From Sideroxydans lithotrophicus (GTDB lineage Bacteria; Pseudomonadota; Gammaproteobacteria; Burkholderiales; Gallionellaceae), in the NCBI GenBank assembly GCA_020723185.1, contig DYJI01000004.1:1-64000 (forward strand): a DNA stretch of 64,000 nucleotides, in the 5' to 3' direction. Position 1 is the first letter of the stretch; every line of letters starts with the position of its first letter. The notes beneath the pieces were generated by a model that saw only the letters and a program-made list of their open reading frames with translations, was not told the DNA's origin and did no database searches. A program made the position numbers and the translations under genes. Below, piece by piece: positions 1-7,933 of this stretch.

Positions 1-965
1 GTAGTGGCAGTAAAGCCGGCCGGGCTGGGGTTGGATACCGTAAAGGTGTTGGGGCCGGTGATCGCCGTGATGGTAGTGCCGGCAGGCAAGTCACCACCGG
101 TGACCGTCGCCCCCACCAGCAAGCCGGTGGTGGAAGGTCCGGTGATGGAGGTGCTCGCCGCCGCCACGGTGGCCCCCACCACCGAGATGGGCGCAGGCAC
201 CGGACTGAAGGCGGCAGAGGTCACCGGCAACGTCGGTGAAGTCAGCGCACCGCTGGTATTGAAGGTCATCGTGGTCAGCGCAGTACCGGCTGCGGGGACC
301 TTGTTGCCATCCACGGTCAGATAGGCACTCCAATTGTTGGCGGCAGTCTTGGCGAAAAACATGGACGCCACATGACTTGAACCCTGACTGTCATACACCG
401 TCAGCGAGGTAGAACTGTTATAGGTCTGCGGGTTGTTCGGATCGAACGGCGTGATGGTCGGCAAGGCCATGCGCGAATCCAGATTGAGACCGACAGCGAT
501 ATTGGCAGTCGCATTCGGCGTCAGGTCGGCCGCGACGATCTGCAGCGGCACGGGCTGGGCTGCAGTGATCACGCCATTGGTTGCCATATAGCCTGACAAC
601 TGATGCCCCTGGCTATTCACGATGTAGCCGGTCTTGTCGAGCTGGAACTGGCCGTTGCGTGTATAGGAGATCGCACCGTTCTGGTCCACCATGCGGAAGA
701 AACCCTGACCGCTGATCGCCGTATCCATGCTGTTGGAGGTGTTGGTGATGTTGCCCTGGGTGAACTGCTGCGCCACGTTGGCGATCTTCACCCCGGTTCC
801 CACCTGCACCGCGCCCGAACCGGCCAGCGAGGTCGCGTACAGATCGGCGAACTGCGCTTGCGACTGCTTGAAACCGATGGTGTTGGAGTTGGCCACGTTG
901 TTGCCGATCGTGTCCAGATGCTTGGCAGATGCGTTCAGGCCACTCAATCCTTGTTGAAAACTCAT
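1..965 (-). CDS. flgE: Flagellar hook protein FlgE, N-terminal 321 residues (truncated by window edge)
   Basis: FlgE polymerises into the flagellar hook outside the cell. The frame is open from an ATG at 965 to the left edge, so the C-terminus is missing. The first ~90 residues are typical: a Leu/Asn-rich rod-type helix with SNTIGFKQSQAQFADLY and later a SGQGFFRM segment. The start is set by AAGGGAGG six bases upstream. From about residue 262 onward the sequence changes to a Thr/Gly/Ala-rich stretch with TTGLLVGATV and TTITAITGPNTFTVSNP, unlike the conserved hook core, so an inserted surface domain is likely. It lies 12 bp after flgD on the same strand, as usual in flgBCDE operons. Identity as FlgE is secure; the function of the insert is unknown. 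Confidence 0.93.
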   Translation of the reverse strand, partial: MSFQQGLSGLNASAKHLDTIGNNVANSNTIGFKQSQAQFADLYATSLAGSGAVQVGTGVKIANVAQQFTQGNITNTSNSMDTAISGQGFFRMVDQNGAISYTRNGQFQLDKTGYIVNSQGHQLSGYMATNGVITAAQPVPLQIVAADLTPNATANIAVGLNLDSRMALPTITPFDPNNPQTYNSSTSLTVYDSQGSSHVASMFFAKTAANNWSAYLTVDGNKVPAAGTALTTMTFNTSGALTSPTLPVTSAAFSPVPAPISVVGATVAAASTSITGPSTTGLLVGATVTGGDLPAGTTITAITGPNTFTVSNPSPAGFTAT

Positions 966-977
966 GACGTCCTCCCT

Positions 978-1640
978 TTACAAGATTTTTCTGATGGCGT
1001 TCAGGCCGACTTCGCCCTGATTGCCGATGTTGACCGTGACGCCGCCGCTCGACTGCGCCACGCTGTTGACCAGCCCGTAGGACAGCGTGGTGACGTCGGT
1101 CTTCTTGCCGCTCAGTTCCGAAACGGCGGTGAAGGTGTATTTCCCGTCCGCTGCCGTGTCACCGCTATCGGTCATGCCATCCCAATTGAAATCGACGATG
1201 CCGCTCTCCTGCGCGCCCAGATGCAGGGTACGCACCAATCCGCCGGATGCATCGGCGATCTGTACCGTGACCTTGTCTGCCGGATCCTTCAATTCGACGC
1301 CGCCGTAGGCATTGCCCTTGGTCAGCTCCATGCTGTCGCCGTCGGTGAGCGCCACATGGCCGATCATGGAGACGGCCTGCAGCGACTGGCTGGCCATCAT
1401 GCTGCTGCTCAGGGCCTGCACGGTCGCGTTGAGTTTGTCGATACCGGTCACCGTGGACAATTGCGCCATCTGCGAAGTGACCTGGGCGTTGTCCAGCGGG
1501 TTGAGCGGATCCTGGTTCTTCATCTGCGTGACCAGCAGTTTGAGGAAGCGGTCTTGCGTCGCGCCGATGTCGGCCGAGGATGAGGTCAGCGACTTCGTGG
1601 CTGCCGCGCCTGCCGTGCTGCTGTTTACGGAATCAACCAT
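978..1640 (-). CDS. flgD: Hook assembly scaffold protein FlgD
   Basis: FlgD caps the growing hook in the periplasm/exterior and is shed when the hook is finished. The 220-residue product has the conserved N-terminal FLKLLVTQMKNQDPLNPLDN segment (residues ~33-52) and a QMAQLSTVTGIDKLN helix. A Gly-rich C-terminal FlgD Ig-like/tudor region follows, containing DFNWDGMTDSGDTAADGKY. There is no signal peptide, as expected for a substrate of the flagellar export apparatus. It sits between flgC (11 bp upstream) and flgE (12 bp downstream), so the genes are very probably co-transcribed. Length matches the family (about 220-235 residues). Confidence 0.95.
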   Translation of the reverse strand: MVDSVNSSTAGAAATKSLTSSSADIGATQDRFLKLLVTQMKNQDPLNPLDNAQVTSQMAQLSTVTGIDKLNATVQALSSSMMASQSLQAVSMIGHVALTDGDSMELTKGNAYGGVELKDPADKVTVQIADASGGLVRTLHLGAQESGIVDFNWDGMTDSGDTAADGKYTFTAVSELSGKKTDVTTLSYGLVNSVAQSSGGVTVNIGNQGEVGLNAIRKIL

Positions 1641-1651
1641 GATCTATCTCC

Positions 1652-2056
1652 TTATTGGCCGATGGTGAGTGTCTTCATCAACATGGATTTTGAAGTGTTC
1701 ATCACATCCACGTTGTTCTGGTAGGAACGCGAGGCAGAGATCATGTTCACCATCTCGTCCACCGGGTTCACATTGGGCAGCGTGACATAGCCCTGCTGGT
1801 CCGCCATCGGGTGTTTGGGATCGTACACCTTTCTCATCGGCGAGTTGTCCTCCACCACGGCGGAAACCTTCACGCCCGCCCCCACCTGCCCCGCCTGCTG
1901 CGCGGTCTCGAACACCACCTGCTTGGCCTTGTAAGGCTGGCCGTCCGGCCCGGTGGTGCTATCCGCGTTGGCCAGATTACTGGCCACCACGTTGAGCCGT
2001 TGCGCCTGCGCCGACATGGCGGAACCGGCGATGTTGAACACATTGAACAATGACAT
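1652..2056 (-). CDS. flgC: Flagellar basal-body rod protein FlgC
   Basis: FlgC is one of the proximal rod subunits exported through the flagellar type III apparatus. The 134-residue product shows the rod-protein N-terminus ([20 protein letters not shown]) and the C-terminal [24 protein letters not shown] helix, both diagnostic of the family. The ATG at 2056 is chosen over a TTG two codons upstream because AGGAGG lies seven bases before the ATG but only one base before the TTG. It is flanked by flgB (11 bp) and flgD (11 bp) in the same orientation. Length is normal for FlgC. Confidence 0.95.
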   Translation of the reverse strand: MSLFNVFNIAGSAMSAQAQRLNVVASNLANADSTTGPDGQPYKAKQVVFETAQQAGQVGAGVKVSAVVEDNSPMRKVYDPKHPMADQQGYVTLPNVNPVDEMVNMISASRSYQNNVDVMNTSKSMLMKTLTIGQ

Positions 2057-2067
2057 GATCAATCCTC

Positions 2068-2475
2068 CTAATTCTGCAGCGCGGCCAGCACGTCCTTGGC
2101 CTTGCCGCTGACGAAACGCACGCTCGCCTCATAGCGCAGCGCGTTGTCAGCGAACTGCGCGCGCTCCACATCCATATCCACCGTGTTGCCGTCCGCGCTC
2201 GGCTGCACCGGCACGCGGTACTGCACCGGCGCGCCCATCACCGTCTCGCCCGCATCGCCACCGGACAGATGCTTGGCGGCGGTCGCCTCCAGTTGCAGCG
2301 TGGCACTCGCCCCCCCCAGCGCCCCTTTCAGCGCGCTGGAGAAATCGATGTCCTTCGCCTTGTAGTTCGGCGTGTCCGCATTGGCGATGTTGGACGCGAT
2401 CAGCTCCTGCCTCGCGGCGCGCAGATTCAGCGCCACTTGATGGAACTGGAACATCTCGTCTATTCTGCCGCCCAT
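2068..2475 (-). CDS. flgB: Flagellar basal-body rod protein FlgB
   Basis: FlgB is the most membrane-proximal rod subunit. The product of 135 residues carries the family signature [20 protein letters not shown] followed by [10 protein letters not shown], and a C-terminal [19 protein letters not shown] helix. A longer reading back to 2541 is possible but would add 22 residues not seen in FlgB proteins, so the ATG at 2475 ([13 protein letters not shown]) is used. The ribosome-binding site is weak (AGGGTG eight to nine bases upstream). It is the first gene of flgBCDE here and diverges from flgA, with a 142-bp promoter region between them. Confidence 0.92.
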   Translation of the reverse strand: MGGRIDEMFQFHQVALNLRAARQELIASNIANADTPNYKAKDIDFSSALKGALGGASATLQLEATAAKHLSGGDAGETVMGAPVQYRVPVQPSADGNTVDMDVERAQFADNALRYEASVRFVSGKAKDVLAALQN

Positions 2476-2617
2476 GATGAGCACCCTGCCTTTCGTCGAT
2501 ACTTTTGTGATGGCTCGCATACTAGTCCCGGGGTTTTCCATCCAATCGGACGATTAACGGCAAAAACCCGCTTTATTTCCCCCCTTCGCCCCGCCACCAA
2601 AAGATGACAATGCTGCC

Positions 2618-3307
2618 ATGAACATACAGCTGGCTTCTTCATTCCTGCTGATCGGCTGCCTGTGGGGCGGCACGGCGCTGGCTGCGCCGCAGCAGAGCCA
2701 TGCCGCCATCCGTGCCGCCGCCCTCGCCTACGCGCAGGCGCAAAGCAAGGACCTGCCGGGTGAAGTCCGCATCGAAGTCACTCCCATCGACCGCCGTCTC
2801 AAACTCGAACCCTGCGCCACCCTGCAAGCCTTCCTGCCGGCCGGTGCCAAACTGATCGGCAAGACCAGCATCGGGGTACGCTGCACCGCCCAGCCCGGCT
2901 GGAGCGTGTTCCTGCAAGCCGACATAAAAGTCGCCGCCGATCTGCTGGTCGCCAGCCGCCCCCTGGCACAGGGCACTGTATTGAGCGCCGCCGACCTCAG
3001 TCCGCAACGCGGCGAACTGGGACGGCCCGGCCTCATCACCGACCCGGCACAAGCCATCGGCAAGACCCTCAAGTTCGCGATCGGCGCGGGTCAGGTGCTG
3101 CGCCAGGACATGATGCGCGCCCCGCTACTCATCCGCCAGGGACAGACCGTCACCCTGCGCGCGCGCGGCAACGGTTTCGTCGTCAGTCAGCAAGGGATCG
3201 CCTTGAACGACACCGGGGCGGGTGAGATGGTGCGCATCCGCACCTCCAGTTCGCAGGTCATCACCGGCATCACGGTGGCCGAAGGCATGGCGGAGGGGCA
3301 GCCATGA
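2618..3307 (+). CDS. flgA: P-ring assembly chaperone FlgA
   Basis: FlgA is a periplasmic chaperone needed for assembly of the FlgI P-ring around the rod. The 229-residue protein begins with a clear Sec signal peptide (hydrophobic IQLASSFLLIGCLWGG, cleavage near TALA-AP). The SAF/beta-clip region follows, including LVASRPLAQGTVLSAADLS and a C-terminal GQTVTLRARGNGFVVSQQG segment typical of the family. It diverges from flgB, and flgM follows 94 bp downstream behind its own sigma-28 promoter. The length fits FlgA (about 220-240 residues). Confidence 0.93.
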   Translation: MNIQLASSFLLIGCLWGGTALAAPQQSHAAIRAAALAYAQAQSKDLPGEVRIEVTPIDRRLKLEPCATLQAFLPAGAKLIGKTSIGVRCTAQPGWSVFLQADIKVAADLLVASRPLAQGTVLSAADLSPQRGELGRPGLITDPAQAIGKTLKFAIGAGQVLRQDMMRAPLLIRQGQTVTLRARGNGFVVSQQGIALNDTGAGEMVRIRTSSSQVITGITVAEGMAEGQP

Positions 3308-3338
3308 CGCGTTCCCAAGAAATATTTTCAAAAAACGC

Positions 3339-3365
3339 TAAAGTTTTTGCATTCGGCACCGATAC
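3339..3365 (+). promoter_or_regulatory. Sigma-28 (FliA) promoter of flgMN
   Basis: TAAAGTTT (3339-3346), an 11-base spacer and ACCGATAC (3358-3365) match the FliA consensus TAAAGTTT-N11-GCCGATAA at 14 of 16 positions. It lies 36 bp upstream of the flgM ATG. This implies that flgM is a late (class III) gene, giving the usual feedback in which sigma-28 makes its own inhibitor. Confidence 0.8.
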
Positions 3366-3401
3366 AACAGACAATCGAACCAGAACAGTTGGAGTCCCAT
3401 C

Positions 3402-3710
3402 ATGAAGATCGACAACACCAAAGCGGTCACCGGCAGCGTGGGTGATACCACCACCCGCAATCCGGCAGCCCGCACCGGCAACCGCCCCGCCTCGACAGGG
3501 GCTGAAGGCACCAGTGTGCATCTGGGCACCTCCACCGCCCAGCTGCGCAGCCTGGAGAGCAGCGTCGCCAGCGCACCGGTGGTGGATGCGCAGAAGGTCG
3601 CCGAGATCAAACAAGCCATCAGCGAGGGGCGCTTCCAGGTCAACGCCGGGGCGGTCGCCGACGGCCTGCTCAAGACCGTGAACGACCTGATCAGCGCGAG
3701 CCAGCGTTGA
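3402..3710 (+). CDS. flgM: Anti-sigma-28 factor FlgM
   Basis: FlgM binds and holds sigma-28 (FliA) until the hook-basal body is complete and FlgM is exported. The 102-residue protein has the expected disordered, Thr/Asn/Ala-rich N-terminal half starting MKIDNTKAVTG. The conserved C-terminal sigma-binding region includes VDAQKVAEIKQAISEGRFQV and the helix around GLLKTVNDLI. TGGAG stands seven bases before the ATG. A sigma-28 promoter lies just upstream, and the stop codon overlaps the flgN start. Length and position between flgA and flgN are standard. Confidence 0.94.
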   Translation: MKIDNTKAVTGSVGDTTTRNPAARTGNRPASTGAEGTSVHLGTSTAQLRSLESSVASAPVVDAQKVAEIKQAISEGRFQVNAGAVADGLLKTVNDLISASQR

Positions 3711-4159
3711 ACGCAGCCGAGATAAAGACCAGACTGACCGAAGAGCGCGCCGCGCTGCAGGCCTTTATCAGCCTGCTCGAACGCGAACAGCAGATCCTGC
3801 TCTCCCCCGACACCGAACCCCTGCTCGACCTCTCGAACGAAAAGACCCGCGCCGCCGAAGCCCTAACCGCACTCGTGAAGCAGCGTGCGCAATACATTGC
3901 CGCCGGACCGGGCAAGGTCGAGGCTTGGCTACGCAGCAACGCCGCCGTCGCCCTCGATGTCTGGAAGGACATCCAGAAGTTTGGCAAACAGGCGCAACAG
4001 ATGAACAAGACCAACGGCGATCTGATACAGGTGCGCATGCGCTACAACCAGCAGGCCGTGCAGGCCCTGCTCGGTGCGTCGGAACAGACCGCCGGACTTT
4101 ACGACCCCAAAGGCAAGACCAACATGCCCGGTTCAGGGCGCACGCTGGGCAGCGGCTGA
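3707..4159 (+). CDS. flgN: Flagellar export chaperone FlgN
   Basis: FlgN is the cytoplasmic chaperone of the hook-filament junction proteins FlgK and FlgL. The 150-residue protein is mostly helical: LTEERAALQAFISLLEREQQILL, then NEKTRAAEALTALVKQRAQY, matching the family's long helical hairpin. Translation starts at TTG 3707, whose last two bases are shared with the flgM stop TGA, so flgM and flgN are translationally coupled. No FlgK/FlgL genes are in the window. The C-terminus is short and Gly-rich, as in other FlgN proteins. Confidence 0.88.
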   Translation: MNAAEIKTRLTEERAALQAFISLLEREQQILLSPDTEPLLDLSNEKTRAAEALTALVKQRAQYIAAGPGKVEAWLRSNAAVALDVWKDIQKFGKQAQQMNKTNGDLIQVRMRYNQQAVQALLGASEQTAGLYDPKGKTNMPGSGRTLGSG

Positions 4160-4163
4160 CAGG

Positions 4164-4505
4164 CTAAAGTTCGTTGTACTTCTTCGCGCTGCCTTTTGCC
4201 TTATGCGCGGGATATTTCTCCGCGTTCTTCGCGATCTTCTCCTGCAACACCTGCTTCACATCCAGCTTGTAATGCTCCGCCAGCAACAGGGCATAGGCAA
4301 GCACATCGGCCAGCTCCTCCTTCACGCGCCCAACATCCGCCTCGCCGTGCGCCTTCCACAGGAAGCATTCCAGCAGCTCGCCCGCCTCGATGGACAGCGC
4401 AGCCGCCAAATCTTTGGGGTTATGGAACTGCGCCCAGTCGCGCTCGTCGCGGAAACGGGTGAGCGCCGCGGTCAATTCGGCGATGTCGCTGTTATGTTCG
4501 TTCAT
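4164..4505 (-). CDS. MazG-like nucleotide pyrophosphohydrolase
   Basis: This 113-residue protein belongs to the all-alpha NTP pyrophosphohydrolase group (iMazG / RS21-C6, dCTPase-like), which hydrolyses non-canonical or excess (d)NTPs to monophosphates. The metal-binding helices are visible as EAGELLECFLW (~residues 37-47) and VKEELADVLAYALLLAEHY (~57-75), giving the EExxE/ExxD pattern; the C-terminal tail is Lys-rich (KAKGSAKKY). The ATG at 4505 is chosen because upstream codons read out of frame through the mtfA-like gene, which it overlaps by 14 bp. The two genes are therefore coupled. Substrate cannot be told from sequence. Confidence 0.85.
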   Translation of the reverse strand: MNEHNSDIAELTAALTRFRDERDWAQFHNPKDLAAALSIEAGELLECFLWKAHGEADVGRVKEELADVLAYALLLAEHYKLDVKQVLQEKIAKNAEKYPAHKAKGSAKKYNEL

Positions 4506-5340
4506 ATCCCATCCCTTGTTGTGGCTGCGCAGCATTATCCCCGATACCCGCCTGCCCCCGCCGCGCCAGCGTGTCCTGCCGGTAGAACTGCGCCAGCTGC
4601 CGGTACACCGCCGGATACTCGGCATGCAGCACATGCGGTGCCTCGAAGAAATACTCCGACAGCACCGCAAAGAACTCGGCCGGACTCTCACTGGCATAGG
4701 GGTCGATCTGCGTATCCTCGCCGCCGTCCACGCGGCGGCAAAGATCATCGTAAGCCGCCTGCCACGCGAGCGCCCACGCAGCCGGATCCATCCCCGCATG
4801 CAGCGGCGGCCTGCCGTTCGCCTCGCCGTTGCGCATGTCCAGCTTGTGCGTGAACTCGTGGATCACCACGTTGAAGCCCTCGCCCCGCCCGGACCACTCC
4901 ACATCCTGCCAGGAAAGCACCAGCGGCCCGCCCGCCATCGCCTCCCCGCTACGCGCATGGCGCACATGATGCACCACACCCGTCTCGTCCATCTGCTCGC
5001 CGTCGAATATGAACTCGCCAGGGTAGACCACCACCTCGACCCAGCCCGCGTACCAGTTTTCCTCCAGCTCCAACACCGGCAGCACGGCGAACGCCGCGAT
5101 GGTCGTCGCCATCGCCGCATCCATCTCCAGCCCGCCCGCGCCCGAGAACGCCTTGTCCGCCAACAGTCCCTGCGCCAGACCGCGCAAGCGCGACAGCTCC
5201 TCCGCATCCAGCCCCGCGAACACCGGCAACGCCAGCGCCGCCCGCCATGCCGCCTCGTCCAGCGCATACGCACCGCGACCGCTATCGAACAGGCTGGCCA
5301 GCAGGTCGAGTGGATTCAACCTCGTTCCAGTGTCACGCAT
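4492..5340 (-). CDS. mtfA: MtfA-family zinc peptidase
   Basis: MtfA-type proteins are cytosolic zinc metallopeptidases; in E. coli MtfA binds the Mlc repressor and so affects glucose uptake. The 282-residue protein carries the zinc motif HEFTH (residues 161-165) within NVVIHEFTHKLD and the downstream Glu-rich SPAEFFAVLSEYFFE segment that supplies the third ligand. The N-terminus has the MtfA core LPVFAGLDAEELSRLRGLA. There is no signal peptide. It lies 6 bp after the cyclase gene on the same strand and overlaps the MazG-like gene. Family assignment is firm; a link to Mlc here is not supported because no such gene is seen. Confidence 0.88.
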   Translation of the reverse strand: MRDTGTRLNPLDLLASLFDSGRGAYALDEAAWRAALALPVFAGLDAEELSRLRGLAQGLLADKAFSGAGGLEMDAAMATTIAAFAVLPVLELEENWYAGWVEVVVYPGEFIFDGEQMDETGVVHHVRHARSGEAMAGGPLVLSWQDVEWSGRGEGFNVVIHEFTHKLDMRNGEANGRPPLHAGMDPAAWALAWQAAYDDLCRRVDGGEDTQIDPYASESPAEFFAVLSEYFFEAPHVLHAEYPAVYRQLAQFYRQDTLARRGQAGIGDNAAQPQQGMGYERT

Positions 5341-5346
5341 TGCAGC

Positions 5347-6945
5347 TCACCGTTCATTTGTCTTGATCTCGGTCGCCGCGACATGGCAGACCGACAAGCC
5401 CTGCCGTTTCCCTTTGACGTGGATGGTGAAGAGCTCACCGAAGGCGAGCTCGGGATGCTGCGCCACATCGACCGCATCCTTCAAGGTCTGGCTGACCAGT
5501 ATGGCGCCGGGGTTGCAGTTCTTCTCGATGCGCGAGGCGGTGTTGACCACATCACCTATCGCCGTCCAGTCCAGACGTTCCGGCGTGCCCACGTTGCCGA
5601 TGACGACCTCGCCCCAATGTATCCCGATGCGCAGACTGAGCGAATCCTGTCCGGCGCGCGAGCGCAGACCGTTGATGTCGGCAGCATGCTTCTGCATGTC
5701 GATGGCGGCGGCGATGGCGTCCGCCGGTTCCATGAAGATGGCCATCACGCTGTCGCCCATGAACTTGTCGATATAGCCGCGATGCCGCCGCACCGAACCT
5801 GATACGCGACGCAGGATGGTGTTGAGCGTGTTGATGATCGATTCGCTGCTGGCGTTGCTTTCCACGAAGGAGGTGAAACCGACGATGTCACAGAACAGCA
5901 CGGCGATCTCGCATTCCTCGTTGATGAGTTTCGATTTTCCCAGCTTCACCGCCTCGCGCGCTTTTTCTTCCACCATCTGCGGCACATAGTTGCGCGTGAT
6001 ATTGTGGATGCGCGCTTCACTGAGGATGGAGCCTTCTCCGAGGTGGGTCGTGCCTTCGTCCAGCGAGACGATCTGCCACAGGGAGTGGATGGTCGCATCA
6101 TGGTCGCGATAGCCGCTGACGTTGAACAGGGCTGTCACGCCCGCCTCGCCGTGCAGATAGACGCGCGTGCGATAGTTCTCGAACACGCCGCCCTTGCTGC
6201 TCAGCGCCAACCCCCAGATCACGTCGTTGTAGAAGTTGAACGGGATGGCCGTGCACAGATCACCGATGGCGGTCGCCTCGGCAGGCAGACGCAGGCTGTC
6301 CAGCATGGCGCGCGACACGGCGATGACCTCGCCCGCGCTGGAGAAGCGGATGAGTCCGTAGCCGAGCTTGTCGCATATGTGCTGCATGCTGTTGCGACTG
6401 TCCGCATCATCCAGCAACACGCCCTTACGCGCCGAGGACGGGTCAGGGACGGCCGGTTGGAGCGCGTAGGAGCACACGGTCGACCCCTGCTGCGGCGGCA
6501 ACTGTCGCCAGCGCAGGCCCAGCGCATCCACCAGCCCCTGTGTCCCGCACTGCGAGACATCCCACGCCACGGGCACGGTGACCGACAGGATGTCGCCCCC
6601 CTGCTGCGGGAAGCCGACCACCACCTGCTGCGCGTTCTCCTTGCAGTATTGCGCGATGTTCTGCGAACCGTGTTCGCCCACCTCGGCGTTGAACAGGGCT
6701 TCCAGGTCTGCAGCGTTGTCGCCCGCGAGCATGCCGAACTCGTCCTCTGCCAAGCGCCGGAATGCATCGAAGTGCATCGCCCGCACCGCGAGGTCGACCG
6801 CATCGTGCAGCAGCAACATGACCGGTATCGCCAGTCGCGACAGTCCCAGGCGTTGCAGCGACGGTTCCAGCTCCGCCTTCAGGCCGGGCCAGATGCTGTG
6901 TTCCAGCGAAGTGACCGATGTGGTGTGGACTGCCGAGTCATTCAT
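5347..6945 (-). CDS. Class III adenylate cyclase with N-terminal sensory region
   Basis: The protein (532 residues) ends in a class III nucleotide cyclase domain (~340-520). Metal-binding aspartates are at D353 (LFCDIVGFTS) and D398 (DKFMGDSVMAIF). K394 and T461 (DWTAIGDVVNTASRIE) occupy the purine-specifying positions in the combination usual for ATP rather than GTP; N468 and R472 are the transition-state residues. The first ~165 residues are not recognised, and residues ~175-300 look PAS-like (LIRFSSAGEVIAVSRAML). No membrane segment is visible, so it should be cytosolic. It starts one base after the HDOD gene stop, implying coupled translation. cAMP production is inferred from residues, not proven. 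Confidence 0.88.
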   Translation of the reverse strand: MNDSAVHTTSVTSLEHSIWPGLKAELEPSLQRLGLSRLAIPVMLLLHDAVDLAVRAMHFDAFRRLAEDEFGMLAGDNAADLEALFNAEVGEHGSQNIAQYCKENAQQVVVGFPQQGGDILSVTVPVAWDVSQCGTQGLVDALGLRWRQLPPQQGSTVCSYALQPAVPDPSSARKGVLLDDADSRNSMQHICDKLGYGLIRFSSAGEVIAVSRAMLDSLRLPAEATAIGDLCTAIPFNFYNDVIWGLALSSKGGVFENYRTRVYLHGEAGVTALFNVSGYRDHDATIHSLWQIVSLDEGTTHLGEGSILSEARIHNITRNYVPQMVEEKAREAVKLGKSKLINEECEIAVLFCDIVGFTSFVESNASSESIINTLNTILRRVSGSVRRHRGYIDKFMGDSVMAIFMEPADAIAAAIDMQKHAADINGLRSRAGQDSLSLRIGIHWGEVVIGNVGTPERLDWTAIGDVVNTASRIEKNCNPGAILVSQTLKDAVDVAQHPELAFGELFTIHVKGKRQGLSVCHVAATEIKTNER

Positions 6946-6946
6946 G

Positions 6947-7798
6947 TCAGCTGCTCATGCATAGCTTGTATATCTCGGACTCTCTGAGACTGTCGATGAA
7001 TGCGTCCTGCAACAGACTGTCGCACAACGCATCGTCCAGCCCGCATGCTTGCAGGCCTGACCTTCTGGCTTCGGGCGTCTCGACCGCCCTGGCTCCTATG
7101 CCCGCCGACTTGAGCAGGACATTGGCCGCCATCAGGCTGGTCGAGATGGCGTTCGCCTCCACGGCGTGCGACAGCGCCGCGCCCATGTAGGCATTGAAAC
7201 GATCCGGCAAGCGCCATTCCCTGACCGCCTCGGCCCCCACCTGATAGTGATCGAAGCCGAAGAACCTCTGCTCCGCCTCGGCACTGCTGCAGTCGCTGGC
7301 GAACATGTGGTCGAACACTTGCTGATACAACTTCGGATGTTGCGTGAACATCAGCACCTTGCCGATGTCGTGCATCAGCCCGGCGATGAAAGCCTCGTCG
7401 CCATTCCCGCTCTCACCCAGGCTCTGGCAGATTCGCTGGCTGGCGATCGCGGTCAGCAAGGAGTGCTGCCAGATGTGCAGGCGGAACGCCTCATGCCGGG
7501 TCTCGGAGAACAGGGAGCGACTGAAGGCCAGCAGTGCGAGCGAACGCAACACGCTGTAACCGAGAAGGCTGATGGCCAGCGGGATGGTGCCGACCTTGTT
7601 GCCGCGACTGTAGAGCGGTGAATTGACGACCCGTAGCACCAGCGACGCCACGCCCTGATCGGCACCGATCAGATCGTCCAGCCGCTGGAAGTAATCACTG
7701 GCTTCGATATCGAGATTGATGATGTCCGAGATGACACCCGCCTGCACCGGCACGCTCTTGAAGTCGATCTTGCCTCGGATCATGTTCGGGAATGTCAT
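6947..7798 (-). CDS. HDOD-domain signalling protein
   Basis: HDOD proteins are non-enzymatic relatives of HD phosphohydrolases used in bacterial signalling, often near chemotaxis, motility or second-messenger genes. The 283-residue protein is a stand-alone HDOD domain: a typical ASLVLRVVNSPLYSR helix (~50-64), IPLAISLLGYSVLRSLAL, and the HD-like core FIAGLMHDIGKVLMF. It precedes the adenylate cyclase with a one-base gap, so the two are probably expressed together and may act in one pathway. The start ATG at 7798 is the first in frame. The partner or ligand is unknown. Confidence 0.85.
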   Translation of the reverse strand: MTFPNMIRGKIDFKSVPVQAGVISDIINLDIEASDYFQRLDDLIGADQGVASLVLRVVNSPLYSRGNKVGTIPLAISLLGYSVLRSLALLAFSRSLFSETRHEAFRLHIWQHSLLTAIASQRICQSLGESGNGDEAFIAGLMHDIGKVLMFTQHPKLYQQVFDHMFASDCSSAEAEQRFFGFDHYQVGAEAVREWRLPDRFNAYMGAALSHAVEANAISTSLMAANVLLKSAGIGARAVETPEARRSGLQACGLDDALCDSLLQDAFIDSLRESEIYKLCMSS

Positions 7799-7876
7799 AT
7801 TGGGTTGTTAGGACCCGGCCATTCTACCCAGTTGCGCGGGGAAGGTTGCCGGATGTGTAGCGCCGGCCACAAAGCA

Positions 7877-7904
7877 GGACGGCACCCCAAGCGGGGTGCC
7901 GTCC
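7877..7904 (-). terminator. Intrinsic terminator after amt
   Basis: A perfect 12-bp GC-rich stem (GGACGGCACCCC) with the 4-base loop AAGC/GCTT lies 30 bp after the amt stop. On the minus strand it is followed by TGCTTTG, a short T-rich tail. It would end the amt transcript before the HDOD gene. Confidence 0.7.
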
Positions 7905-7933
7905 ATGGATACAGACCACGATGTGCCGCGCGA

